Shown here: in pieces, positions 1 through 6,002 of the stretch
Numbering within the stretch: the stretch's first letter is position 1
Layout of the letters: each line of letters opens with the position of its first letter
NCBI GenBank assembly: GCA_021163545.1
Contig: JAGGTU010000014.1
Span: 1-11,967, forward strand
Source of the DNA: a bacterium
GTDB lineage: Bacteria; Patescibacteriota; Minisyncoccia; Minisyncoccales; PEYH01
DNA length: 11,967 nt
Direction: 5' to 3'
The notes under the pieces: generated by a model
Seen by the model: only the letters and a program-made list of their open reading frames with translations
Databases searched by the model: none
What the model was told of the DNA's origin: nothing
Made by a program: the position numbers and the translations under genes

Positions 1-53
1 AAGAAATCTTGAGGCTCATTTCAAAAGAATGGAAAAAGGAGGTGAGAAAATGA
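1..53 (+). CDS. C-terminal tail of an upstream gene (partial)
   Basis: The third reading frame is open from the left edge to a TGA at 51-53 and encodes the tail EILRLISKEWKKEVRK. The TGA overlaps the ATG of the next gene at 50 (ATGA), the usual arrangement of translationally coupled genes, and the next gene's Shine-Dalgarno lies inside this tail. The product cannot be identified from 16 residues. Given the hydrogenase genes downstream, a hydrogenase or hydrogenase-maturation gene is likely, but that is inference. The second frame is also open to the left edge, so an N-terminally longer version of the next gene is the alternative reading. Confidence 0.45.
   Translation, partial: EILRLISKEWKKEVRK
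36..49 (+). promoter_or_regulatory. Strong Shine-Dalgarno deciding the start at 50
   Basis: AAGGAGGTGAG with its GGAGG core at 38-42 (7 nt before the ATG at 50) is almost a full complement of the 16S anti-SD. It makes the upstream ATG at 29 an unlikely start. Most other genes in the window have no SD at all, so its strength is notable. Confidence 0.8.
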
Positions 54-733
54 AGGGGCTAGTAATGGCAGCAAGGTTTTCTCTTGGGTGTAATGAAGCA
101 GCCCTTTTTCCTGAAAGAGGGCAGGCTCTTTTAAGATTCCTTGAAAACCCTCAGGACATTACTACCATAAAGCAAGCTGAGGAAACGCTTGGGCAATTTA
201 AAATTCTCTTTCCATATCTTTCTTTAATAGGAAGAATAAACGGATTAGAGCCTTTTTCCCAAGAAGTGGTGGAGGCCTATTTTATTGGGAATAAACTCCT
301 TAGAAATGTCCCGATTGTAGAGACACGCAAAGTTGTAAATCAGATATACTCCCAAGAAGTGTCCTTGGTGCCAGACTTTGTACCTCATCATAATTGGCAT
401 TTATTGACTGTGCTTCCTCAAACTCAGGGAATGAGCATACCTTTGTCTTTATTCAATTTTTGCATGGTAAAGTTAGGAAAGATACAGGCGATACACCAAG
501 ATAAAGTAACAGTGCGGGCATGGAAGTTGAGCGTTACAAAAGGAAAGTTGAATATCGGTTGGATAGACGAAAGTATTCCCAGAGACACAATTTTAATTGA
601 TGAATTGGAGTTAGGTGACAAAGTAGCAATCCATTGGCGGTATATTTGTGAGAAGTTAAGCTCCAAACAAGCCCAACATTTAGAAGAATATACTCACCAA
701 GTTTTAGGCTATGCTAAAATAAGGGGAGAGTAA
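50..733 (+). CDS. DUF6390-like protein with a HypC-like C-terminal domain; putative hydrogenase maturation factor
   Basis: This encodes a 227-residue cytosolic protein. I place the start at the ATG at 50 rather than the in-frame ATG at 29, because AAGGAGGTGAG (37-46) sits at ideal distance from 50 and the start overlaps the upstream stop. Features I recall from DUF6390 proteins of hydrogenase loci are present: VVEAYFIGN (residues 73-81), PHHNWHLLTV (112-121) and GDKVAIHW (189-196). From about residue 135 the sequence follows the HypC/HupF pattern: a Cys (C138) just ahead of a GKI strand (143-145), a DKVTVRA strand (151-157), GD-x-V-x-x-H (189-195) and a final helix. HypC carries the Fe(CN)2CO unit with HypD for [NiFe] sites and uses a Cys near its N-terminus. 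The HypC relation is my inference from motif order. The stop lies inside an intrinsic terminator, directly before the hydrogenase genes. Confidence 0.65.
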   Translation: MKGLVMAARFSLGCNEAALFPERGQALLRFLENPQDITTIKQAEETLGQFKILFPYLSLIGRINGLEPFSQEVVEAYFIGNKLLRNVPIVETRKVVNQIYSQEVSLVPDFVPHHNWHLLTVLPQTQGMSIPLSLFNFCMVKLGKIQAIHQDKVTVRAWKLSVTKGKLNIGWIDESIPRDTILIDELELGDKVAIHWRYICEKLSSKQAQHLEEYTHQVLGYAKIRGE

Positions 734-760
734 AGAAAATAACCTCCCCTTTCTTTTTTA
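721..760 (+). terminator. Intrinsic terminator overlapping the stop of the DUF6390-like gene
   Basis: AAGGGGAG (721-728) pairs with CTCCCCTT (744-751) in an 8-bp stem with a 15-nt loop that contains the TAA stop (731-733). The run TCTTTTTT follows at once. The T-run ends two bases before the ATG of the hydrogenase small subunit, so it either separates the two genes or acts as a leaky attenuator. Confidence 0.7.
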
Positions 761-762
761 AA

Positions 763-1506
763 ATGGCCAAAAAATTAAAAATTGGAATAATTTCTCTAAC
801 TTCTTGCGAGGGTTGTCAAATTGCTATTCTCTCTTTGGGAGACAAACTTTTAAAACTTAAAGATAAAGTGGAGTTTTTAGAGTTTAGATATCTAGAAGAT
901 CAACCCTGGCCTGATCATTTTGATGTTGCATTTGTTGAGGGATCGCCTATTACAAAAAAGCAACTCAAAACCTTAAAGGAAGCAAGAAAGAGAGCGGATA
1001 AATTAATTGTCTTAGGAAATTGTGCAGCTCTGGGAGGGGTGCATGAAATCAAAAATTACAGAGACAGGAACAAAATCATAAGATATGTTTATGAACGCAA
1101 AAAAGGAATTGCCAATCCGGAAATCAGAGAAATTGATAATTTTGTAAAAGTAGATTTTACAATCCCCGGGTGTCCTATTAACCCAGAAGAATTTTTGAGA
1201 GTATTGAAGAATTTAGTTGAGAAGAAACCGTTAAAAATTCCTACAATTTCTGTTTGTGAAGAGTGTCCGCTTCAGGGAACACCAGATTGTTTTATTGTAA
1301 AAAAGAGAGTATGTTTTGGACCATGGACATTAGGCGGATGTGGTGCACCATGTCCCAAAAATGGGTTAGAATGTTTAGCCTGCCGAGGGTTTAAAAAAGG
1401 TGTGAATTTAGATGTTATGATAAAATCTCTTTCGCGGTTTGCTTCAGAAAAAGAATTAAAAGAAAAGCTGGAAATTTTTGGATTAAGAGACGAGTTAAAT
1501 AGTTAA
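763..1506 (+). CDS. [NiFe] hydrogenase small (electron-transfer) subunit, group 3 type
   Basis: This 247-residue subunit carries electrons between the Ni-Fe site of the large subunit and the (expected) diaphorase subunits of a cytosolic group 3 hydrogenase. Proximal [4Fe-4S] ligands are visible: C15 and C18 in SCEGC, C87 in GNCA and C137 in PGCP. Eight further cysteines (165, 168, 176, 184, 193, 197, 204, 207), with the motif GGCGAPCP and a closing CLACRG, fit two more [4Fe-4S] clusters, as in FrhG/MvhG/HydD-type subunits. There is no Tat signal or membrane segment, so it is soluble. No Shine-Dalgarno precedes the ATG, which follows a terminator by two bases. The large subunit follows after a 100-bp inverted-repeat spacer. 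The 3b (NADP-linked) assignment is likely but needs the upstream subunits to confirm. No gene symbol is given because naming (hydD/hoxY/mvhG-like) depends on the subgroup. Confidence 0.9.
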   Translation: MAKKLKIGIISLTSCEGCQIAILSLGDKLLKLKDKVEFLEFRYLEDQPWPDHFDVAFVEGSPITKKQLKTLKEARKRADKLIVLGNCAALGGVHEIKNYRDRNKIIRYVYERKKGIANPEIREIDNFVKVDFTIPGCPINPEEFLRVLKNLVEKKPLKIPTISVCEECPLQGTPDCFIVKKRVCFGPWTLGGCGAPCPKNGLECLACRGFKKGVNLDVMIKSLSRFASEKELKEKLEIFGLRDELNS

Positions 1507-1600
1507 AAATTCAAAATTAAAAATGCAAAATTGCAATTCAAAGTTCAAAATTTTTAATTTTTAACTGCAATTTTTAACTTTAAATTTTTAATTTTTAATT
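1501..1600. repeat. Long imperfect inverted repeat filling the small/large subunit spacer
   Basis: The spacer is built of AAATTC/TTAAAAAT words. Bases 1501-1550 and the reverse complement of 1551-1600 align without gaps at 40 of 50 positions by hand count, so the transcript could fold into one long hairpin centred at 1550/1551. The left arm overlaps the stop of the small-subunit gene. Very similar AT-rich palindromic spacers are common in Microgenomates/Parcubacteria genomes. No T-run follows, so it is not a standard terminator. Confidence 0.8.
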
Positions 1601-1606
1601 GATTTT

Positions 1607-2875
1607 ATGAAAATAGTAATTGATCACATAGCAAAAATCGAGGGTCATATGGGTTTTGTGGGCCACATTTTAAAAGGGAATGTGGCAAAGGCAAAGCTTG
1701 AAGTAAAAGAAGGCGCAAGGTTAATTGAGGGATTAATTATTGGAAGAAATTTAGAAGACGCTCCTTTAATTACCTCTAGAATCTGTGGTGTTTGTCCTGT
1801 TGTTCACAATATTTGTTCTCTTAAAGCCCTAGAGGATGCGCTCAAAATAGAAGTTTTAGATGGTGTTAAAATTTTACGGAAATTGCTTTTGGCAGGGCAA
1901 ATTTTACAAAGTCATTCTTTACACCTTTTCTTTTTGAGTTTACCTGATTTCTTTAAACTTGATCACGATATTAAATTTGTTGATGAATTCAAAGAAGAAA
2001 GCAAGAAAGCCACTCAAATTAGAAAATTTGCTGATAAATTGGTAGAGACAATAGGAGGAAGAGCGATTCATCCAACCTCGACAAAAATTGGTGGCTTTGG
2101 AAGAGTGCCCGACCAAGAAAAGCTTAAAAACCTTCTAAAAGAGAGTAAAAAAGCATTAAAAAACGCCAAAGATCTTGCCCAAATTTTTGCAGATTTAAAC
2201 TATCCCAAATTTAAAAGAAAAACAGAGTTTATTTCTCTGAGTTCAAAAGAGGAATACGCCTATTACGATGGAAAAATTAATGCTTCTGATATTAATCCTC
2301 TTCCGGCAAAGAAGTTTCTTCCAAAGATAAAAGAAATTGAGTCCCCTTTTGATGTGGTAAAAAGAGCAAAGTACAAAGGAAAAAGTTATATGGTAGGAGC
2401 TTTAGCAAGAATTAATAATAATAGAGATCAACTTAATCCAGAGGCATCAAAATTAGCAGAGAAATTCTTTGGTAAAGATATTGATTATAATACTTTTCAT
2501 AATGTTTTTGCTCAGGCAATAGAAGTGGTACATTTTGCAGAAGAGGTAACAAAATTATTAGAAGAATATTTATCAGAAAACTTTGGTGAAAAAGAAATAC
2601 TTGCCCCAGATAAAATTCGAGCAAAAAATGGGTATGGCATAGGAGTTTGCGAAGCCCCCAGAGGCACACTTTTCCATATTTATTGGATTACAAACTCAGG
2701 AAAAATTAGTGGTTGCAATATCATTACTCCAACTGCCCAATTTTTGCAGAATCTAGAAAACGACTTGAAGGTATTTCTGCCCGATTTGAAGAAAATGAAA
2801 GAGAAGGAAAGAAAAAGAAAGATTAAAATGCTAATTAGAGCATATGATCCTTGCATAAGCTGTGCGACACACTAA
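1607..2875 (+). CDS. [NiFe] hydrogenase large (catalytic) subunit, group 3 type, lacking a C-terminal extension
   Basis: This 422-residue protein binds the Ni-Fe(CN)2CO centre that evolves or oxidises H2. The L1 motif is RICGVCPVVH (58-67, Ni ligands C60 and C63). The L2 motif is DPCISCATH at the extreme C-terminus (C416 and C419). The motif CEAPRGTLFH near residue 350 is also typical of the family. The start MKIVIDHIAKIEGH is the classic N-terminus of group 3 large subunits. The reading frame stops directly after the L2 histidine, so the peptide normally removed by a HyaD/HycI/HoxW protease after Ni insertion is absent. There is no Shine-Dalgarno, and the ATG abuts the inverted repeat. With the small subunit and the HypA-like gene it forms a hydrogenase cluster; the NAD(P)/FAD subunits are not in the window. 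Confidence 0.93.
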   Translation: MKIVIDHIAKIEGHMGFVGHILKGNVAKAKLEVKEGARLIEGLIIGRNLEDAPLITSRICGVCPVVHNICSLKALEDALKIEVLDGVKILRKLLLAGQILQSHSLHLFFLSLPDFFKLDHDIKFVDEFKEESKKATQIRKFADKLVETIGGRAIHPTSTKIGGFGRVPDQEKLKNLLKESKKALKNAKDLAQIFADLNYPKFKRKTEFISLSSKEEYAYYDGKINASDINPLPAKKFLPKIKEIESPFDVVKRAKYKGKSYMVGALARINNNRDQLNPEASKLAEKFFGKDIDYNTFHNVFAQAIEVVHFAEEVTKLLEEYLSENFGEKEILAPDKIRAKNGYGIGVCEAPRGTLFHIYWITNSGKISGCNIITPTAQFLQNLENDLKVFLPDLKKMKEKERKRKIKMLIRAYDPCISCATH

Positions 2876-2880
2876 AACGA

Positions 2881-3003
2881 AATTCGAAATTCAAAATCCT
2901 AAACTCTAAACAAATCCAAATGGCAAAAATTCAAAACATTTTATTTTGAAATTCGAATTTTGAATTTGTTTAGGGTTTAGATATTAGAATTTAGGATTTA
3001 AAA
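2881..3003. repeat. Imperfect inverted repeat, AAATCCTAAAC family, between large subunit and hypA-like gene
   Basis: Left-arm sequence CCTAAACTCTAAACAAATCC (2898-2917) matches in inverted orientation the segment 2962-2981 (gaatttgtttagggtttaga), with flanking AAATTC/GAAATTCG words on both sides extending the dyad. The 132-bp spacer contains nothing else. The word set (AAATCCTAAA, CTAAACAAATC, AAATTC) is the same as that embedded inside topA at 11131-11199. Confidence 0.75.
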
Positions 3004-3007
3004 AATT

Positions 3008-3274
3008 ATGCACGATCTTCATTTGGCAGACCAAATATTAAAAATTGTCCTAGAGTACGCCCAAAAAAACGGGCTTAAAAAAATTAACTCAATTAAGATT
3101 GAGTTGGGAGATATAGTAGAACACGGAGAAAGAATTACTCCAGAGAATTTGAGATTTAATTTTAATCTTCTTTCAAAAGACACGCCTGCCCAGGGAGCAG
3201 AGTTATTGATTACTCCTGTTAAGGGAGAATTGTGGCGCCTTGTTGAAATAGAAGGAGAGGCTAATTCTAGATAA
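3008..3274 (+). CDS. HypA-like hydrogenase nickel-insertion protein lacking the zinc domain
   Basis: This 88-residue protein starts MHDLHLADQILKIVL, like HypA/HybF, whose N-terminal Met-His forms the Ni(II) site used to load [NiFe] hydrogenases with HypB. The middle follows HypA closely: IKIELGD (residues 29-35), then ENLRFNFNLLSKDTP and AQGAELLI. Normal HypA is about 110-140 residues with a CxxC...CxxC zinc ribbon inserted near residue 70. Here LITPVKGELW runs straight into the final strand RLVEIEGE, there is no cysteine at all, and I see no frameshift. It is therefore a compact, zinc-less HypA-like protein or a degenerating copy. A weak TTAGGA lies 11 nt before the ATG. Being third after both structural genes supports a maturation role. 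Confidence 0.75.
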   Translation: MHDLHLADQILKIVLEYAQKNGLKKINSIKIELGDIVEHGERITPENLRFNFNLLSKDTPAQGAELLITPVKGELWRLVEIEGEANSR

Positions 3275-3407
3275 ATTATAGAACACTACAATATAGATCT
3301 TGATTACAAAAAATTGCCTACGAGAATTGTTCTTAGGGCATTAAATAAGTAATTCTGTGATCAGATTGAAGTTAAGAAAAGCCACATGAAATGCTAAAAC
3401 AAATAAA

Positions 3408-3447
3408 AAAAGGGGACAGCCTCGACTGCCCCCTTGATATCTTTACA
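3408..3447 (-). terminator. Intrinsic terminator of the 106-residue minus-strand gene
   Basis: On the minus strand, AAGGGGGCAG (3435-3426) pairs with CTGTCCCCTT (3419-3410), a 10-bp stem with one G-U pair and a 6-nt loop, followed by TTTTTTATTT. It begins 12 bases after the TAG stop (3450-3448). On the plus strand the G-U pair becomes an A-C mismatch, so it works best for the minus gene. Confidence 0.85.
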
Positions 3448-3768
3448 CTAGACCTGGATCCGATAGATCATACCAGGCGTTACCGGCACAAGCAACCCAC
3501 CTCCTTTCTTTGTTACCTTTTCTTGTAATCCTGAGGGTAACTGAGATATAGGCACCACGAATCCGTCATCAGTAAGCGTCACCTTAATTTGGGTACCAAG
3601 TGCTCCGTTGAGAGAGAGATACCAGTCAGTATTGCCTCCGAGAGCTTGCTTAGCTGAGAATATCGAAACTGTTCCCCGAGGAGAATGAAGACGATACACT
3701 ACCAACTCCTCTTTTTCCAATTTAAATTCTGGATACCCCGGCTGTTGAGTTTTGTTCCGTTTTGCCAT
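3448..3768 (-). CDS. Hypothetical protein, 106 aa, autonomous transcription unit
   Basis: I do not recognise this protein. The start chosen is the ATG at 3768 (MAKRNKTQQPGY), preceded by GGGGGT at 3778-3773; an in-frame TTG at 3804 would add 12 residues but lies too far from any Shine-Dalgarno. The N-terminus is basic and polar, followed by alternating hydrophobic strands (ELVVYRL, TVSIFSA, IKVTLT, GFVVPI, GLLVPV, MIYRIQV) that suggest a small all-beta fold. There is no signal peptide, membrane segment or cysteine. It is transcribed against its neighbours from its own promoter and has its own terminator. Its codons look more GC-rich and its translation signals stronger than those of the flanking genes, which hints at a mobile or recently acquired gene (inference). 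Confidence 0.75.
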   Translation of the reverse strand: MAKRNKTQQPGYPEFKLEKEELVVYRLHSPRGTVSIFSAKQALGGNTDWYLSLNGALGTQIKVTLTDDGFVVPISQLPSGLQEKVTKKGGGLLVPVTPGMIYRIQV

Positions 3769-3820
3769 GCTTACCCCCTTTTTATGAATTTGTGAAAAGA
3801 GCAAAAAGAACTAAAAACTC

Positions 3821-3832
3821 ACCTCCTTTCTT
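3821..3832 (-). promoter_or_regulatory. Orphan Shine-Dalgarno in the leader of the 106-residue gene
   Basis: The minus strand reads AGAAAGGAGGTGAG, a near-perfect ribosome binding site, but no ATG follows within range; only a four-codon GTG frame that overlaps the SD itself. The real start with its own SD is about 53 nt downstream. It may be a ribosome standby site or a leader element. The thyX leader has a similar arrangement, including the shared upstream word TCGCCAAGA. Confidence 0.55.
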
Positions 3833-3845
3833 GGCGAGATATTTA

Positions 3846-3873
3846 ATTATAGCAAATTATTTTTATTTGGCAA
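3846..3873 (-). promoter_or_regulatory. Sigma-70-type promoter for the 106-residue gene
   Basis: On the minus strand, TTGCCA (3873-3868) and TATAAT (3851-3846) are separated by 16 bp, with five of six and six of six consensus matches. Transcription would start near 3839, just before the leader word TCTCGCCAAG. This is the best promoter in the window. Confidence 0.8.
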
Positions 3874-3893
3874 GAGGGCGACCCCGACCACTA

Positions 3894-3946
3894 TAATTTC
3901 ATTGCTATCCTTTCTCGAAAAAGAATTATTTCTTATAATGAAATTA
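3894..3946. repeat. Perfect 10-bp inverted repeat between the divergent genes
   Basis: TAATTTCATT (3894-3903) and its exact reverse complement AATGAAATTA (3937-3946) are 33 bp apart in the 200-bp region between the minus gene and glmS. The right arm overlaps the presumed glmS -10 box. It could be a two-half-site operator; AT-richness makes chance possible. Confidence 0.4.
3934..3939 (+). promoter_or_regulatory. Candidate glmS -10 box
   Basis: A perfect TATAAT lies 30 bp before the glmS ATG. The hexamer 17 bp upstream (TTTCTC, 3911-3916) is a weak -35. A transcript from here would have a leader of roughly 24 nt with no Shine-Dalgarno. No glmS ribozyme-like leader is visible. Confidence 0.4.
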
Positions 3947-3969
3947 CCCGTTTAATAGCTACTTCAACC

Positions 3970-5799
3970 ATGTGTGGAATAATCGGATACATTGGAAAAA
4001 AAGAGGCTCTTCCTATTATTGTAGAAGGGCTTAAACGTTTAGAATATCGAGGATATGATTCTGCAGGAATTGTTATTATCGACGAAACAAATACACCTTA
4101 TATTGTCAAAACCAAAGGTAAAATTAAAGATTTAGAAGAAAAACTTAACTTCAAAAAGATTCAAGGAACTTTTGGAGTTGGGCACACAAGATGGGCAACC
4201 CATGGAGAACCCTCAGATGCTAACGCTCACCCTCATTTTGACTGCAAAAAAGAGATTTTTGTTGTTCATAACGGAATTATTGAGAATTATTCTCGGTTAA
4301 AAGAACAGCTTCAAAAAGAGGGACATAGATTTATCACAGAAACAGATACCGAAGTTTTACCTCATTTAATTGAAAAATATTTTAAAGGAAATTTAGAGGA
4401 GGCAGTTAGATTAGCTTTAAAGAAAGTAATTGGTGCTTATGCAATTGCAGTTATTTGCTTAAAAGACCCTGAAAAAATTGTTTTTGCAAGACAATCAAGT
4501 CCTTTAATCGTGGGGTTGGGAAAGGGAGAGAATTTTATTGCATCAGATGTTCCTGCAATTTTAGGATATACCAAAAAAGTCATTTATCTTGATGATGGAG
4601 AGATGGGGGTGATTACCAAAGATGATTTTCAAATCTTTAATTTGGACAACCAAGTTGTTTCAAAAAAGTCACATTACGTTCAATGGAGTTTATCGCAAGC
4701 CGAAAAAGGAGGCTTTGATCATTTTATGTTAAAAGAAATAATGGAAGAACCCGGAGCAATTCAAAATGCAATTCGAGGTAGGATAATGCTTGAAGAGGGA
4801 ATGGTGAAATTTGGTGGACTCGAAAATGTAATAGATAAATTGAAGAACATTGACCGACTGATTATTACCGCTATGGGAACAGCACTTTTAGCGGGGAGAG
4901 TTGGAGAATATATGATAGAAGAATATGCTCAAATTCCTGTGGAAATTGAAAACGCTTCTGAGTTTCGTTACAAAAAACCAATGCTAAGAAAGAACGACGT
5001 TCTTCTAGCTATTTCTCAATCCGGCGAAACAGCAGATACTTTATTTGCAACAAAAGAGGTAAAAAGAAAAGGAGTTTTAACTTTGGGAGTTATAAATGTA
5101 GTTGGATCCAGTATTGCCAGAGAAGTAGATGCAGGAGTTTATAATCATGCCGGACCAGAGATTGGAGTTGCGGCAACAAAATCTTTTGTTTCTCAGCTTA
5201 CAATTTTGGCACTTTTGACAGTATTTTTAGGAAGACAGAAGGAAATGTCTCTGGTAATGGGAAGGAGAATTCTAGAAGAGCTTTTAAAAATTCCCGATTT
5301 TGTAAAACAGATTTTAGCTAAAAGGGACAAAATAAAAGAACTTGCAGAAAAATATCAAAATTATCAAAACTTTTTATTCTTGGGCAGAAAATATAATTAC
5401 CCAATTGCTCAAGAGGGAGCGCTCAAATTAAAAGAAATTACTTATATTCATGCAGAAGGATATCCCGCAGGAGAAATGAAGCATGGTCCTATTGCAATGA
5501 TAGATAAGAATTTTCCTTCAGTTGTAATTGCTCCAAAAGATAGTGTGTATGAGAAAATGATTTCAAATATTCAGGAGATAAAAGCAAGGAAAGGAAAAAT
5601 TATTGCTATTACGACAGAAGGTAATATAGAAATGGGACAATTAGCAGATGATGTAATTTACATTCCCAAAACCTTAGAGATGCTAACCCCCATTTTATCA
5701 GTAGTGCCTCTTCAACTATTTGCTTATTATATTGCTGTCTTAAAAGGACTAGATCCTGACAAACCTCGCAACCTAGCCAAATCTGTAACGGTGGAATAG
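3970..5799 (+). CDS. glmS: Glutamine--fructose-6-phosphate aminotransferase (isomerizing)
   Basis: This cytosolic 609-residue enzyme makes glucosamine-6-phosphate from fructose-6-phosphate and glutamine, the first committed step to UDP-GlcNAc and peptidoglycan. The start is fixed by the catalytic N-terminal cysteine, MCGIIGYIG (C2). The class II glutaminase domain (about 1-235) has GHTRWATHG (71-79). Two SIS sugar-isomerase domains follow, with SQSGETADT (349-357) and EGYPAGEMKHGP (496-507). The C-terminus is the canonical LAKSVTVE. Length matches the family. One oddity is that the usual CGTS phosphate-site motif reads MGTA (302-305). No Shine-Dalgarno is present, as in most neighbours. The reading frame is open upstream to 3853, but nothing there resembles GlmS. 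The sugar nucleotidylyltransferase gene lies two genes downstream. Confidence 0.97.
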   Translation: MCGIIGYIGKKEALPIIVEGLKRLEYRGYDSAGIVIIDETNTPYIVKTKGKIKDLEEKLNFKKIQGTFGVGHTRWATHGEPSDANAHPHFDCKKEIFVVHNGIIENYSRLKEQLQKEGHRFITETDTEVLPHLIEKYFKGNLEEAVRLALKKVIGAYAIAVICLKDPEKIVFARQSSPLIVGLGKGENFIASDVPAILGYTKKVIYLDDGEMGVITKDDFQIFNLDNQVVSKKSHYVQWSLSQAEKGGFDHFMLKEIMEEPGAIQNAIRGRIMLEEGMVKFGGLENVIDKLKNIDRLIITAMGTALLAGRVGEYMIEEYAQIPVEIENASEFRYKKPMLRKNDVLLAISQSGETADTLFATKEVKRKGVLTLGVINVVGSSIAREVDAGVYNHAGPEIGVAATKSFVSQLTILALLTVFLGRQKEMSLVMGRRILEELLKIPDFVKQILAKRDKIKELAEKYQNYQNFLFLGRKYNYPIAQEGALKLKEITYIHAEGYPAGEMKHGPIAMIDKNFPSVVIAPKDSVYEKMISNIQEIKARKGKIIAITTEGNIEMGQLADDVIYIPKTLEMLTPILSVVPLQLFAYYIAVLKGLDPDKPRNLAKSVTVE

Positions 5800-5911
5800 A
5801 TAATATTCTCTGTTTGATCTTCAGAACTCCAACCCTCAGAGAGCTTGGGACAAATACACTCTTTGTTGTTTAACTTGACTAAATTTTATTTTTTCGCCAA
5901 GATAAGCCATT

Positions 5912-5940
5912 AAAAGGAGGTGAGAAGCATGGCACTTTAA
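5912..5940 (+). promoter_or_regulatory. thyX leader element: strong Shine-Dalgarno plus three-codon reading frame
   Basis: AAAAGGAGGTGAG (5912-5924) precedes ATG GCA CTT TAA (5929-5940), a complete start-to-stop frame encoding Met-Ala-Leu with ideal spacing. The thyX start with its own SD follows 62 nt later in another frame. The preceding word TCGCCAAGA (5894-5902) also occurs before the orphan SD of the minus-strand gene. A TTGACT at 5875-5880 may be a -35, but I see no good -10. Possible roles are a minimal upstream frame controlling thyX or a duplicated initiation region. Confidence 0.45.
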
Positions 5941-6002
5941 AAAATCGTTTTCATTTTTGTAATGCATCAGCAAAGCAGAGGATAAGAATAGGAGGTGGTA
6001 AG

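Noticed and set aside
1507..1606. Terminator between the hydrogenase subunits
   Set aside because: The inverted repeat is long, AT-only and not followed by a distinct T-run; the two subunits are expected to be expressed together.
3275..3352. Read-through extension of the HypA-like protein (25 codons open after its TAA)
   Set aside because: The tail (IIEHYNIDLDYKKLPTR...) does not restore the zinc domain and contains no cysteine; it may be a gene remnant, but I cannot identify it.
3853..3969. In-frame N-terminal extension of GlmS
   Set aside because: GlmS needs an N-terminal cysteine after Met removal, and MCGIIGYIG at 3970 supplies it; the upstream frame has no start that fits.
5807..5842. 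TCTCTG/CAGAGA hairpin after glmS as a terminator
   Set aside because: It has only 6 bp, a 24-nt loop and no following T-run.
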